Part shown: piece after piece, positions 24,536-34,093 of the stretch
How positions within the stretch are numbered: the first letter of the stretch is position 1
Layout of the letters: each line of letters begins with the position of its first letter
Assembly (NCBI RefSeq): GCF_000364605.1
Contig: NZ_KB822579.1
Span: 62,001-126,000 of the forward strand
Reading direction: 5' to 3'
DNA: 64,000 bases
DNA from: Nocardioides sp. Iso805N
Lineage (GTDB): Bacteria; Actinomycetota; Actinomycetes; Propionibacteriales; Nocardioidaceae
Made by a program: the position numbers and the translations under genes
The notes under the pieces: model-generated
Seen by the model: only the letters and a program-made list of their open reading frames with translations
Database searches by the model: none
Told to the model about the DNA's origin: nothing

Positions 24536-26014
24536 TCAGGCCGCGACCGGCTCCTCGAGGAGCAGGCTCACCTGCTCGGTGGAGCGGTGCGCCCAGCGTG
24601 TGCTGGCGACGATGCCGAGCACCAGCACGCCGATGCCGACGCCGGTGACCATCCACCACAGCGGGTGGGTGGCGGTGGCGAAGGACGGCCCCAGGTTCGA
24701 CGCGGCGCCGGCTCCGGTCAGGGTGCCGGCCAGGGCGACGCCGATCGCCGTACCGGTCTGGCGGCAGGTGGAGGCGACGCCAGCCGCGACACCGGCCTGG
24801 GAGATCGGCATTCCGGAGACGGCGGTGTTCGTGATCGGTGCGTTGATGGCGCCGAAGCCGAGCCCGAAGAGCACGTAGGCCGCCGCGATCAGGGCCCACG
24901 AGGTGTCCGCCGTCAGGAAGCTCAGGCTGATGCCGCTCAGGGCGAGCATCGCGCCGGAGAACACCAGCGACGGACGGGTGCCGAAGCGCGAGACCAGCCG
25001 GCCGGACGCGAGCGAGGCGACCAGGATGGTCAGGGCGAGTGGCAGCATCCGCAGGCCGGCCTCGAAGGGCGAGAGGCCACGGACCTGCTGGAGGTAGAGC
25101 GCGTTGACGAAGAGGAACGCGCCGTAGGCCGCGAAGGCGATCAGCGCGGTCAGCGTGGCCGAGGAGAACGGCACGCTACGGAAGAACCGGATGTCCAGGA
25201 ACGGCTCGGCGACGCGGCGCTCGACGACGACCAGGCTGATCGCGGCGAGTACGGCGACTACCAGCAGCACCACGATCCGCGGCGAGCCCCAGCCTGCCTC
25301 GGGCGCCTCGATGAGTGCGTAGACGAGGCTGGCGAGCAGCACGATCGTGAGGGTCTGGCCGAACGGGTCGATCCGGCGCGGACGTGCTGCGCGGGACTCC
25401 GGCACGAAGAACTGGCACAGGATCACCGCCACCAGGGCGATCGGCACGTTGATCCAGAAGATGGCGCGCCAGCTGACGTGCTCGGTGAGCAGGCCGCCGA
25501 CCAGCGGTCCGAAGCCCATCGAGACGCCGACCACGGCGCCCCAGACGCCCACGGCGCGGGCGCGTTCGCGCCGGTCGGTGTAGGTGTTGGTGATGATCGA
25601 CATCGCCACCGGGTTCAGCATCGAGCCGCCGATGCCCTGGATGATGCGGGCCACGATCAGCGTCTCGACGTTGGGCGCGAGGCTGCACAGCAGCGAGGCC
25701 AGACCGAAGACCGTCAGGCCGACCTGGAAGATCCGGCGTCGCCCGACCCGGTCTGCCGTCGCGCCGCCGAGCAGCAGGAAGCTCGCGATCGCCAGGGTGT
25801 AGCCGTCGATCGTCCACTGCAGCGTGGAGACGGTGGTGTCGAGGTCGGCGCGGATGGCCGGCAGGGCCACGTTCACCGCCGTCGCGTCCATCGAGACGAT
25901 CAGCAGGCTGCAGCAGCAGATGGCCAAGACGAGGCCCTTGGGCGTTCTCATCTGGCGGCTCCTGCGACGGGCGCCTGCTGCGTCGTTCTTCGGGGCAGTC
26001 AGGTTCGTCATCAT
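24536..26014 (-). CDS. MFS drug exporter, DHA2 (EmrB/QacA) family
   Basis: A 492-aa transporter with about 14 membrane helices. Motif A appears as G-G-A-T-A-D-R-V-G-R-R-R after TM2, motif C as G-P-L-V-G-G-L-L in TM5, and the S-M-D-A-T-A-V-N-V-A-L-P-A-I opening is typical of 14-TM multidrug efflux proteins. It should export a toxic compound using the proton gradient. The start is one of two adjacent ATG codons (26014 or 26011) and is preceded after one base by a 15-bp palindrome, so transcription is probably leaderless and blocked by a dimeric repressor. It is divergent from a MerR operon that has its own different operator. Confidence 0.9.
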   Translation of the reverse strand: MMTNLTAPKNDAAGARRRSRQMRTPKGLVLAICCCSLLIVSMDATAVNVALPAIRADLDTTVSTLQWTIDGYTLAIASFLLLGGATADRVGRRRIFQVGLTVFGLASLLCSLAPNVETLIVARIIQGIGGSMLNPVAMSIITNTYTDRRERARAVGVWGAVVGVSMGFGPLVGGLLTEHVSWRAIFWINVPIALVAVILCQFFVPESRAARPRRIDPFGQTLTIVLLASLVYALIEAPEAGWGSPRIVVLLVVAVLAAISLVVVERRVAEPFLDIRFFRSVPFSSATLTALIAFAAYGAFLFVNALYLQQVRGLSPFEAGLRMLPLALTILVASLASGRLVSRFGTRPSLVFSGAMLALSGISLSFLTADTSWALIAAAYVLFGLGFGAINAPITNTAVSGMPISQAGVAAGVASTCRQTGTAIGVALAGTLTGAGAASNLGPSFATATHPLWWMVTGVGIGVLVLGIVASTRWAHRSTEQVSLLLEEPVAA

Positions 26015-26015
26015 C

Positions 26016-26030
26016 GTTAGCAATGCTAAC
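26016..26030. promoter_or_regulatory. Palindromic operator at MFS exporter start
   Basis: GTTAGCAATGCTAAC has 7-bp inverted arms around one central base and ends 2 bases from the MFS start codon. Its position over the expected transcription start fits repression of the exporter. It does not resemble the MerR site 70 bp away. The regulator is not identified; no TetR or MarR gene adjoins. Confidence 0.7.
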
Positions 26031-26094
26031 TGACCGGGTGAGGCGACGGCCGCGTCGCCGGAGTGCGCTTGCCCACACCACGTCCTTGAGCCCT

Positions 26095-26124
26095 TTGACT
26101 TCAAGTACTTGAAGTTCCTACGGT
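26095..26124 (+). promoter_or_regulatory. MerR-type promoter with perfect 18-bp operator
   Basis: TTGACT (-35, 26095-26100) and TACGGT (-10, 26119-26124) are 18 bp apart, and a perfect palindrome ACTTCAAGTACTTGAAGT (26098-26115) fills the spacer. A dyad between over-spaced -35 and -10 boxes is the signature of promoters untwisted by MerR proteins. The -10 ends 7 bases before GTG 26132, so the merR mRNA is probably leaderless. Confidence 0.85.
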
Positions 26125-26131
26125 CGATGAC

Positions 26132-26605
26132 GTGAGCACCAGGACCACCCAGCACAGCTACACGATCAAGGAGACGGCCGCCCTCATCGGCCTCCCGGCC
26201 AGCACGCTGCGCTACTACGAGTCGATCGGCGTGATCGCCCCGATCAGCCGGGGCGCGAGCAGCGGGCACCGGGTCTACGGCGAGGATGACCTCGACCAGC
26301 TGATGTGGGTGGCCTGCCTGGCGGCGACCGGCATGTCGGTCAGCGACATGCGCACCTACATCTCGAACGGCGGCCACGGCGCGGCCAAGGCCCGCGAGCA
26401 GGTCGAGCTGCTGGAGCAGCAGGAGCGGCGGCTCGCGATCGAGGCCGAGCAGGTCGCACTGCGGCAGCGCTACGTCCAGCTCAAGATCGGTTACTGGAAC
26501 GCGATCGACGCCGGCGACCAGGCTCATGCGGCGGCGCTGTCGGACGAGGCTTACGCGCTCGCCGACCAGCTGAAGCAGACCAAGAGGAACGAGGAGAGAC
26601 GTTGA
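26132..26605 (+). CDS. MerR family transcriptional regulator
   Basis: A 157-aa regulator. The winged HTH at residues about 10-78 reads Y-T-I-K-E-T-A-A-L-I-G-L-P-A-S-T-L-R-Y-Y-E, with the family R-Y-Y-E-x-x-G-V-I turn, followed by a coiled-coil (E-Q-V-E-L-L-E-Q-Q-E-R-R) and no metal-binding cysteines. It therefore belongs to the non-metal group (AdhR/NmlR-like) that senses aldehydes or electrophiles, which fits the alcohol dehydrogenase two genes on. Its promoter carries its own operator. The stop overlaps the cupin start (TTGA). Confidence 0.88.
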   Translation: MSTRTTQHSYTIKETAALIGLPASTLRYYESIGVIAPISRGASSGHRVYGEDDLDQLMWVACLAATGMSVSDMRTYISNGGHGAAKAREQVELLEQQERRLAIEAEQVALRQRYVQLKIGYWNAIDAGDQAHAAALSDEAYALADQLKQTKRNEERR

Positions 26606-27012
26606 AGCTCACCAAGAGCGGAGGCCAGACCGCCACAGGACCCGCGGACTGGTTCACCGGCACCGTCTACATCGACGGGATCCGCAACCCGGACGGGCAG
26701 TCCTCGGTCGGCTGCGCCCACGTGCGGTTCACCCCCGGCGCACGCACGGCCTGGCACCACCACCCCAAGGGCCAGACCCTCTACGTCACCGACGGCATCG
26801 GGTACGTCGCACGGCGAGGCGGCGCGTCCGGGGAGACCACCGTGCAGGAGATCCGCCCCGGCGACATCGTCTACATCGAGCCGAACGAGGAGCACTGGCA
26901 CGGCGCCACCGCGGACCGCTTCATGGCCCACGTGGCGATCCAGGAGGCCGACCAGGACGGCCAGGTCGTGACCTGGCTCGAGCACGTGACCGACCAGGAG
27001 TACGGCGCCTGA
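26602..27012 (+). CDS. Cupin domain protein
   Basis: A 136-aa single-domain cupin. Motif 1 is G-A-R-T-A-W-H-H-H-P-K-G-Q-T-L-Y-V and motif 2 is P-G-D-I-V-Y-I-E-P-N-E-E-H-W-H-G, giving the His/Glu metal ligands. TTG 26602 is used as start: it overlaps the merR stop and GAGGAGAG lies at 26591-26598. Proteins of this kind often accompany MerR-controlled short-chain or zinc alcohol dehydrogenases; the reaction is unknown, possibly handling of a reactive aldehyde or quinone. Confidence 0.82.
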   Translation: MKLTKSGGQTATGPADWFTGTVYIDGIRNPDGQSSVGCAHVRFTPGARTAWHHHPKGQTLYVTDGIGYVARRGGASGETTVQEIRPGDIVYIEPNEEHWHGATADRFMAHVAIQEADQDGQVVTWLEHVTDQEYGA

Positions 27013-27060
27013 GCGTCGTACGCCTCTGACCACCACCACAAACGAAGGAAGACCCTGTTG

Positions 27061-28101
27061 ATGCGCGTGAACGCCTATGCAGCGCCCGCGGCCGGAGAGC
27101 CGCTGGCCCCGACCACCATCGAGCGCCGCGACGTCGGCCCCAACGACGTCCTGATCGAGATCGAGTACGCCGGAATCTGCCACTCCGACATCCACACCGT
27201 GAACGGCGACTGGGGCCCGCAGCCGTTCCCGGTCGTCCCTGGCCACGAGATCGTCGGAAGGGTGACCCAGGTGGGCGCCGACGTCGACCGGCACCATGTC
27301 GGTGACCGGGTCGGGGTCGGCTGCATGGTCAACTCCTGCGGCACCTGCGCCAGCTGCCGTCGCGGCGAGGAGCAGTACTGCTTGAGCGGCATGACGCCGA
27401 CCTACGCCGGCACCGACCGCGACGGCACCACCACGCAGGGCGGCTACTCGACCCACGTCGTGGTCGACGCCGACTTCGTGCTCTCGGTGCCCGACGGCCT
27501 CGACCCGGCGGCCGCCGCACCGCTGCTGTGCGCCGGCATCACCACCTACTCGCCGCTGCGTCACTGGGGCGCCGGCCCGGGCAAGAAGGTGGCCATCGTC
27601 GGGCTCGGCGGCCTCGGCCACATGGGCGTCAAGCTCGCCCACGCCCTGGGCGCCGAGGTGACGGTGCTCTCCCAGTCGCTTAAGAAGCAGGAGGACGGCC
27701 TCCGCCTCGGCGCGGACCACTACTACGCGACGTCCGACCCCGACACGTTCGAGCAGCTCGCCGGTCGGTTCGACCTGATCGTCAACACCGTCAGCGCGAG
27801 CATCGACCTCAACGCCTACCTGCGGCTGCTCGCCGTCGACGGCACCATGGTGAACGTCGGTGCGCCGCCGGAGGCGCTCGGCGTACGCGTCGGCACCCTC
27901 ATCGGTGGTCGGCGCTCCTTCGCCGGGTCGGCGATCGGCGGGATCGCGCAGACCCAGGAGATGCTCGACTTCTGTGCCGAGCACGGCATCGGGGCGGAGG
28001 TCGAGGTCATCGGGGCGGAGAAGATCAACGATGCCTATGAGCGGGTCCTCGCCTCCGACGTCCGATACCGCTTCGTGATCGACGCCAGCACGCTGCGATG
28101 A
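27061..28101 (+). CDS. Zinc-dependent alcohol dehydrogenase, CAD/YahK-like
   Basis: A 346-aa MDR-family NAD(P)-dependent dehydrogenase. The catalytic zinc ligands are in G-I-C-H-S-D-I-H (about residue 40) and G-H-E-I-V-G; the four structural-zinc cysteines are in [15 protein letters not shown] (about 93-107). The Rossmann motif G-L-G-G-L-G-H-M-G starts near residue 180. The pattern matches broad aldehyde reductases of the cinnamyl-alcohol type. ATG 27061 follows GAAGGAAGA; a TTG one codon earlier is also possible. With merR and the cupin it forms an aldehyde-detoxification operon. Confidence 0.9.
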   Translation: MRVNAYAAPAAGEPLAPTTIERRDVGPNDVLIEIEYAGICHSDIHTVNGDWGPQPFPVVPGHEIVGRVTQVGADVDRHHVGDRVGVGCMVNSCGTCASCRRGEEQYCLSGMTPTYAGTDRDGTTTQGGYSTHVVVDADFVLSVPDGLDPAAAAPLLCAGITTYSPLRHWGAGPGKKVAIVGLGGLGHMGVKLAHALGAEVTVLSQSLKKQEDGLRLGADHYYATSDPDTFEQLAGRFDLIVNTVSASIDLNAYLRLLAVDGTMVNVGAPPEALGVRVGTLIGGRRSFAGSAIGGIAQTQEMLDFCAEHGIGAEVEVIGAEKINDAYERVLASDVRYRFVIDASTLR

Positions 28102-28180
28102 GCTCGAATCAGTAGGAATGGGCGCCGAGTCCACACCCTCGGTCGCCGGGCTCCCTTCCGGTCCGCGTCACCATGGACCC

Positions 28181-28519
28181 ATGGAGGGAGCCCGCGACCG
28201 GCTCGAGGCCGAGCGAGCGCAGACGCTGCGCCGGCTGGCGAACCTGACCAGCGACTTCGACGCCGTCGTCGCGGCCTCTCGCGATACCAACGCCGATGAC
28301 GAGCACGATCCTGAGGGCGCGACCATCGCGTTCGAGCGCTCGCAGGTCGATGCGCTGGTCAGGCAGGCGCGGCGGAACCTCGTCGAGATCGACGCCGCGC
28401 TCGACCGGCTCAGCGCGGGCACGTACGGCGTCTGCGAGGTCTGCGGCGGTCCGATCGGCGAGGGCCGGCTGGAGGCTCGGCCCGCTGCCCGCAGGTGCAT
28501 CATCTGTGCGTCCACGTAG
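28181..28519 (+). CDS. DksA/TraR-type zinc finger protein
   Basis: A 112-aa protein with an N-terminal helical hairpin (residues about 2-75, many charged heptads) and a C4 zinc finger: Cys85, Cys88, Cys106 and Cys109 in C-E-V-C-...-C-I-I-C. This is the TraR/DksA layout, binding in the secondary channel of RNA polymerase. The DxxDxA tip of true DksA is not visible, so it may be an RNAP-binding paralogue such as the actinobacterial YocK/DksA-like group. ATG 28181 is chosen because the upstream in-frame codons are not conserved-looking and lack a ribosome site. Confidence 0.82.
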   Translation: MEGARDRLEAERAQTLRRLANLTSDFDAVVAASRDTNADDEHDPEGATIAFERSQVDALVRQARRNLVEIDAALDRLSAGTYGVCEVCGGPIGEGRLEARPAARRCIICAST

Positions 28520-28557
28520 GATCCAACCTCTCCGACGACCACGAACAGAGGTGCAGC

Positions 28558-28875
28558 ATGGTGGCGAGCCGATCCGCTCGGGAACGGAAGGCGGCGGCCG
28601 AGGCCGGCCCGCTGGCGAGGGTCAAGATCGACCTGGGCGCCGACGAGCAGTTCGTCTACAAGATCAGCTGCGCCGAGTGCACCGTGAAGGGTGACCGCGC
28701 CTGGTCGGCCTACCGGCCCGGCGAGGACAACGGCTACATGGCGTCGATGGACCGGTGGATCTTCCACCTCAAGCAGAAGCACCCCGATGCCGACGCACCG
28801 TGCCTGGCCTACACCGACGCGGCCGAGCAGCGGCTGCAGGAGCGGCGTCAGGGCCTCGAGGCCCGGCGCGACTAG
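28558..28875 (+). CDS. Hypothetical protein with CxxC and HxxxxH motif
   Basis: A 105-aa soluble protein that I do not recognise by name. After a basic N-terminus it has I-S-C-A-E-C (Cys38, Cys41) and later W-I-F-H-L-K-Q-K-H (His70, His75), then Cys82: spacing that could bind one zinc ion in a C2H2-like site. The tail is a charged helix rich in Glu/Arg. It lies 38 bases after the DksA-like gene on the same strand and might be part of the same transcript. Confidence 0.65.
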   Translation: MVASRSARERKAAAEAGPLARVKIDLGADEQFVYKISCAECTVKGDRAWSAYRPGEDNGYMASMDRWIFHLKQKHPDADAPCLAYTDAAEQRLQERRQGLEARRD

Positions 28876-28911
28876 CACGTCCCCGAGGCGGCCAGCCGCT
28901 ACGGTCGGACC

Positions 28912-29730
28912 ATGTCGGCCGAGGTCACGACGTACCGCTATGTCCGGTCCGCGCTGCTCGCCCTGTTGCTCGCGCTGACGACCTCGGTCGGTGCCGAGAC
29001 GGTGCGGACGGGCTGGCAGACCTCGATCAGCGGCTACTACTACACCGCCGCCGGCCCGGTGTTCATCGCCGTGCTCGCCTCGATCGGGGTCTGTCTGATC
29101 GCGCTGCGAGGCTTCACCGATGCCGAGGACGTCCTGCTCAACCTGGCCGGGATCTCGGCCCCCATGGTCGCCTTCGTGCCGACGCCGGAGGCAGGCCGCC
29201 CATCCGACGTACCCGCGATCGAGAACAACGCCCTGACCTTCCTGGCCGTCCTCGCCGTCGGGTACGTCGTCGTCCTCGTGGCGATCCTGCGACGGCGACC
29301 GGGCGGCCGACCCAGCCGGCCCGGCCGGTGGGGTCAGTTCGGGCTGATCGCGACAGCGATCGCCTGGGTGGTCGGGCTGGCGTGGATCCTGATCGACAAG
29401 CAGTCCTTCGCCGCGCACGCCCACGCGCTCGCGGCAGGGGCCACCTTCGTGCCGTTCGCGGGAGTCGTGGTGCTGAACACCGACTGGGGCGTGCGACGGA
29501 TCGCCCGCGAGCAGGAGCCGAGTCGCACGCGGTTCGACGCGGCGTACTGGGCGATCGTGGTGGGCATGGCGGTGGCGGTGGTGGTCTTCGCCGCGCTGCA
29601 CGCCTGGACCTATGCGCTGCTCGGGCTGGAGATCTCGCTGCTGGCCCTGTTCGCGGTGTTCTGGATCCTGCAGACGATCGACCTCTTCGACCCCGAGCGC
29701 GACCTCGCCCGATGCGAGCAGCGGCGCTGA
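28912..29730 (+). CDS. Hypothetical polytopic membrane protein
   Basis: A 272-aa protein with about seven hydrophobic segments (near residues 12-28, 46-66, 76-88, 104-124, 146-166, 176-194 and 220-262). The opening R-Y-V-R-S-A-L-L-A-L-L-L and the G-Y-Y-Y-T-A-A-G-P-V-F-I segment are distinctive but I cannot assign a family. ATG 28912 is 6 bases after a TACGGT -10 box (28900-28905), so expression is likely leaderless. Confidence 0.65.
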   Translation: MSAEVTTYRYVRSALLALLLALTTSVGAETVRTGWQTSISGYYYTAAGPVFIAVLASIGVCLIALRGFTDAEDVLLNLAGISAPMVAFVPTPEAGRPSDVPAIENNALTFLAVLAVGYVVVLVAILRRRPGGRPSRPGRWGQFGLIATAIAWVVGLAWILIDKQSFAAHAHALAAGATFVPFAGVVVLNTDWGVRRIAREQEPSRTRFDAAYWAIVVGMAVAVVVFAALHAWTYALLGLEISLLALFAVFWILQTIDLFDPERDLARCEQRR

Positions 29731-29877
29731 CGATCCGCCGGGACGCGTGCGTCTCCCCCCGATGAGGGATTCTCACCGGGCTGGTCCGCGGGCACTTCTG
29801 GCCCATCGGCGATCGGCGTAGCGTGCTGTGAACTCCACGACCGAACCGCCGTGGCGCCCCGGAGCGAGGAGACTTCC

Positions 29878-31032
29878 ATGTCATCGACCACCCCAGCGGC
29901 CGGTCAAGCACCGACCGCAGCACCCACCGCAGCACCCACCGAAGCAGCGTCCGGCCCACCGCCAGCCGGACTCGACATGGAGCGTCTGCAGGCGCTCGTC
30001 TTTCAGGCGGTCACCGACATCGGCGCGGCCCTCAACGGCGCACTGGTCATCCTCGGCACCGATCTCGGCTTCTGGTCGGCGCTGGCCGACGGCCAGCCGA
30101 TCACGGCGGCCGAGCTCGCCGCCAGGTGCGGCGTACCCACGCCGTACGCCGACCAGTGGCTCTCGGCGCAGGCCGCGAGCGGCAACATCGACACCGAGAC
30201 CGACTCCACCGGTGCCGTCACCTTCCGGCTCTCGCCCGAGCAGGCGATGATCTTCGCCGACCAGGACAGCCCGGCCTACCTCGCCGGCGGCTACCACATC
30301 GTGCGCTCGGTCTATGAGGACCTGCCGCAGATCGAGGAGCGGATGGAGGCCGGGCAGGGGTTCGGCTGGCACGAGCACGACCCCGAGCTCTTCCTCGGCA
30401 CCGAGCAGTTCTTCCGGCCCGGTTACCGCACCCACCTGGTCGACGAGTGGCTGCCGGCGCTGGAGGGTGTCCACGATGCGCTGACGGCGGGTGCTCGGGT
30501 CGCCGACGTCGGGTGCGGCCACGGCGTCTCGACAGCGGTGATGGCCGCGCGCTATCCGGCATCGTCGTTCTTCGGCTTCGACTACCACGAGGCTTCCGTG
30601 GAGCGGGCGACGGCGCATGCTGCGGAGCAGGGCGTGGCCGGCAACACCGCCTTCATCCGCGCGGCGGCCGACTCCTATCCAGGGTCCGACTACGACCTGA
30701 TCTGCTTCTTCGACTGCCTGCACGACATGGGTGACCCCGTCGGTGCGCTCAAGCACGCCCGCGAGGCGCTCTCGCCGGACGGCACCGTGATGCTGGTCGA
30801 GCCGATCGCCGGCGATGCCCTGGCGGACAACCTCAACCCTGTCGGCCGGATCTTCTACGCCGCCTCGACCATGATCTGCACGCCCTCCTCGCTCGCGCAG
30901 GACGTGGGCGCGGCGCTGGGTGCTCAAGCAGGCCCGGGGCGGCTGCAGAAGGCCGCGGAGCTCGCCGGATTCACCCGGTTCCGCCGTGCCACCGAGACGC
31001 CGGTGAACATGGTGCTCGAGCTGCGCCCCTGA
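29878..31032 (+). CDS. SAM-dependent methyltransferase with N-terminal winged helix
   Basis: A 384-aa protein. It opens with a low-complexity stretch with two A-P-T-A repeats, then a helical/winged-helix region (about 35-115) as in O-methyltransferase-like proteins that use it for dimerisation, then the class I Rossmann fold with motif I as V-A-D-V-G-C-G-H-G near residue 210 and post-I V/F-G-F-D-Y-H. F-F-D-C-L-H-D-M-G is the substrate-side segment. ATG 29878 has GAGGAGA upstream. The Rv2258c-type layout is common in actinobacteria with mostly unknown substrates. No partner gene adjoins. Confidence 0.82.
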   Translation: MSSTTPAAGQAPTAAPTAAPTEAASGPPPAGLDMERLQALVFQAVTDIGAALNGALVILGTDLGFWSALADGQPITAAELAARCGVPTPYADQWLSAQAASGNIDTETDSTGAVTFRLSPEQAMIFADQDSPAYLAGGYHIVRSVYEDLPQIEERMEAGQGFGWHEHDPELFLGTEQFFRPGYRTHLVDEWLPALEGVHDALTAGARVADVGCGHGVSTAVMAARYPASSFFGFDYHEASVERATAHAAEQGVAGNTAFIRAAADSYPGSDYDLICFFDCLHDMGDPVGALKHAREALSPDGTVMLVEPIAGDALADNLNPVGRIFYAASTMICTPSSLAQDVGAALGAQAGPGRLQKAAELAGFTRFRRATETPVNMVLELRP

Positions 31033-31069
31033 CGGGTGACCGGTGCCGCCTCGTCGACCGAGCCGCGAC

Positions 31070-31370
31070 TCAGTCGACGAGGTGGCGCAGGTAGCGGCGG
31101 GGATCGTCCAAGTAGGCGCGCCAGTGCCGCACCAGCGCGATGTGCCACCCGTGCATCGTCTCGGCGCGCAGGAAGAATCCCCAGCGGGAGGACCCGATCC
31201 CGCGCCTGAGCTCGAGGCGCGTGCCAACGGCGACTCCGAGCGCCGGATCGCGTACCGGCTCTGCACGCTGCCGCCCTCCGGGTTGAGGCCGTACGCCGTT
31301 GCTACCGCCTCCACGATCGTGGACTTGCCCGACCCGTTCTCACGGGCGCGGACGAGCCGCACGGGGTGGC
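31070..31370 (-). pseudogene. Decayed AAA family ATPase (truncated, frameshifted, internally deleted)
   Basis: On the minus strand a Walker A block reads R-E-N-G-S-G-K-S-T-I-V-E-A followed by A-Y-G-L-N-P-E-G-G-S and S-E-S-P-L, the opening of a common actinobacterial AAA ATPase (L-V-G-E-N-G-S-G-K-S-T). The frame then shifts by one base near 31215; in the new frame W-G-F-F-L-R-A-E-T-M-H-G continues the same family and then jumps straight to a C-terminus-like H-W-R-A-Y-L-D-D-P-R-R-Y-L-R-H-L-V-D and a stop. Walker B and most of the protein are missing and no start codon is apparent. This accounts for the 390-base gap between flanking genes. Confidence 0.8.
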
Positions 31371-31424
31371 ACGGTCCGCCCGAGCGATATGCCCCTGCGG
31401 CCGCGAGCGCCGTAGGGTGCAGGA

Positions 31425-31655
31425 ATGAGGTTCGAGGTGGATCCGGAGGCCGGCGAGCCCGGCGAGGGCGCTGCGGTTCTGGCACAGCAGGCGATCGACG
31501 CGACGGCGACGGCGTACACCGACGATGCCCGGATCGACGTCGAGGAGCGACTGCGGGCCGAGCTGCGCGAGCGCGGGCTGCTCGCACCCGACGAGGCGTC
31601 GATCGAGGAGCTGGCGCGTGACATCCGCTCCGGCCATCACGTGTCGGTCCTCTGA
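31425..31655 (+). CDS. Small acidic hypothetical protein
   Basis: A 76-aa soluble acidic protein with two helices; the second half reads R-L-R-A-E-L-R-E-R-G-L-...-I-E-E-L-A-R-D-I-R-S-G-H-H-V. I do not recognise a named family. The ATG lies 6 bases after a TAGGGT -10 box (31413-31418), supporting a real leaderless gene rather than a chance frame, and codon use matches the neighbours. Confidence 0.6.
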   Translation: MRFEVDPEAGEPGEGAAVLAQQAIDATATAYTDDARIDVEERLRAELRERGLLAPDEASIEELARDIRSGHHVSVL

Positions 31656-31718
31656 GAGCCGGCTGACGCGCCGAGACAGAGGCGGTTCGGTGTCGGCCAA
31701 GCGGGGTACCACCCGGTG

Positions 31719-33268
31719 ATGCAAGCCCATCCCACCCGCGGGGACGGCACGGGTGCGAGGGCGAGAGCGCTCCGGCCCGTGCTGCTCCTCCTGCTGCTCC
31801 TCGGCGCCCTGGCGATCCCGCTCGCGGGCCCGGCGTCCGCGGCCCCGAAGCCTGCGCATGCACAGGCTGCGCCGGCGAAGGCGGCCTCGCACCCCACCGT
31901 CCGGGTCGGCACCGAGGGCACCTACCCGCCCTTCTCCTACGTCGATCCCAAGACCGGTCAGCTCACCGGCTTCGACATCGAGGTGGTCCGGGCGGTGGCG
32001 GCGAAGGCCGGCTGGCACCTGACCTTCACCAAGGGCACCTTCGACTCGCTCTTCCCGGCGCTCGACACCGGCCGCGTCGACCTGCTCGCGGACCAGATCA
32101 CGATCAACCCCGACCGCCAGGCGCACTACCTCTTCAGCAGCCCCTACACCTACTCCCACGGTGTCATCGTCACGGCCGCCGACAACAACGACATCCACTC
32201 GCTCGCCGACCTCAAGGGCCGCACCGCCGCCCAGTCCCAGACCAGCAACTGGACCCAGGTGGCCAAGGACGCCGGCGCCAAGATCCAGTACGTCGACGGG
32301 CTCGACCAGGCGGCTGCGCTGATCGCCCAGGGCCGGGTCGACGCGACCGTGAACGACAACATCGCGGTGCTCGACTACCTGGCCAGCTCGGGTTCGAAGA
32401 AGATCAAGGTCGCCGGCAACGCCGGCGACGAGGTCAGCAAGCAGGCGCTGGTCTTCCGCAAGTCCAGCGCGACCCTGCGCGACCAGGCCGACCAGGCCCT
32501 CGCCGCACTTGCCAAGGACGGCACCCTGGCGAAGATCTCGCAGAAGTACTTCGGTGCCGACGTCACCGTGCCCAACTCCGGCAAGGTCGACGTCAAGGCG
32601 TCCGACACCGGTCGAAGCACCTGGCAGGTCCTGCAGGACACGGCCTGGCCGATGCTGCGCGGCATGCTGAAGGACACCATCCCGCTGACGATCATCAGCT
32701 TCGTGTTCGGGCTCGCGATCGCGTTGGCGGTGGCGCTCGCGCGTCTCTCGACGTACCGGATCCTCGATGTGCCCGCTCGGATCTACATCTCGATCATCCG
32801 CGGCACACCTCTGCTGGTGCAGCTGTTCATCGTCTTCTACGGACTGCCCGAGGTCGGCGTGAAGCTCCCCAGCTTCCTGGCGGCGTGCCTGGCGCTGAGC
32901 CTCAACGTCGGCGGCTATGCCGCTGAGATCATCCGGGCGGCGATCCTGTCGGTGCCGCGCGGTCAGTTCGAGGCCGCGACCACGATCGGCATGGACCCCT
33001 GGCAGAGCATGCGCCGCATCGTGCTGCCGCAGGCTGCTCGGATCGCGGTGCCGCCGTTGTCGAACACGCTGCTCTCGCTGGTCAAGGACACGTCCCTGGC
33101 CTCGGTGGTGCTCGTCACGGAGCTGTTCCGCGTGGCGCAGGTCGCGGCAGCCGTGAGCACCCGCACGATGGCTCTCTACTGCCTGGCCGCCCTCTACTAC
33201 TGGGTGGTCTGCTACGTCATATCGATCGGTCAGGGCCTGCTGGAGAAGCGAGTCGGGAGGTACGCCGC

Positions 33269-33272
<4 letters not shown>
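31719..33272 (+). CDS. Amino acid ABC transporter, fused substrate-binding protein and permease
   Basis: A 517-aa two-domain protein. A signal sequence (L-L-L-L-L-L-G-A-L core, A-S-A cleavage) leads into an SBP family 3 domain (about residues 60-290) with G-T-E-G-T-Y-P-P-F-S-Y and T-G-F-D-I-E-V-V, the alpha-amino-acid binding motifs. It is followed by a HisM-type permease (about 310-510) with five helices and the EAA-like loop G-Q-F-E-A-A-T-T-I-G-M. One polypeptide thus supplies both receptor and channel, a known arrangement for cystine, glutamine or polar amino acid importers. The end overlaps the ATPase gene (ATGA). A GTG one codon upstream is an alternative start. Confidence 0.9.
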
Positions 33273-34051
<779 letters not shown>

Positions 34052-34093
34052 GCAGCGCCGAGTCGCGATGTGAGTGTCAGAGTGATCGACAGG

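Noticed and set aside
26015..26527. N-terminal extension of the MFS frame upstream of 26014
   Set aside because: It runs antisense through merR and its promoter and crosses the operator; the 14-TM protein begins at the ATG pair at 26009-26014.
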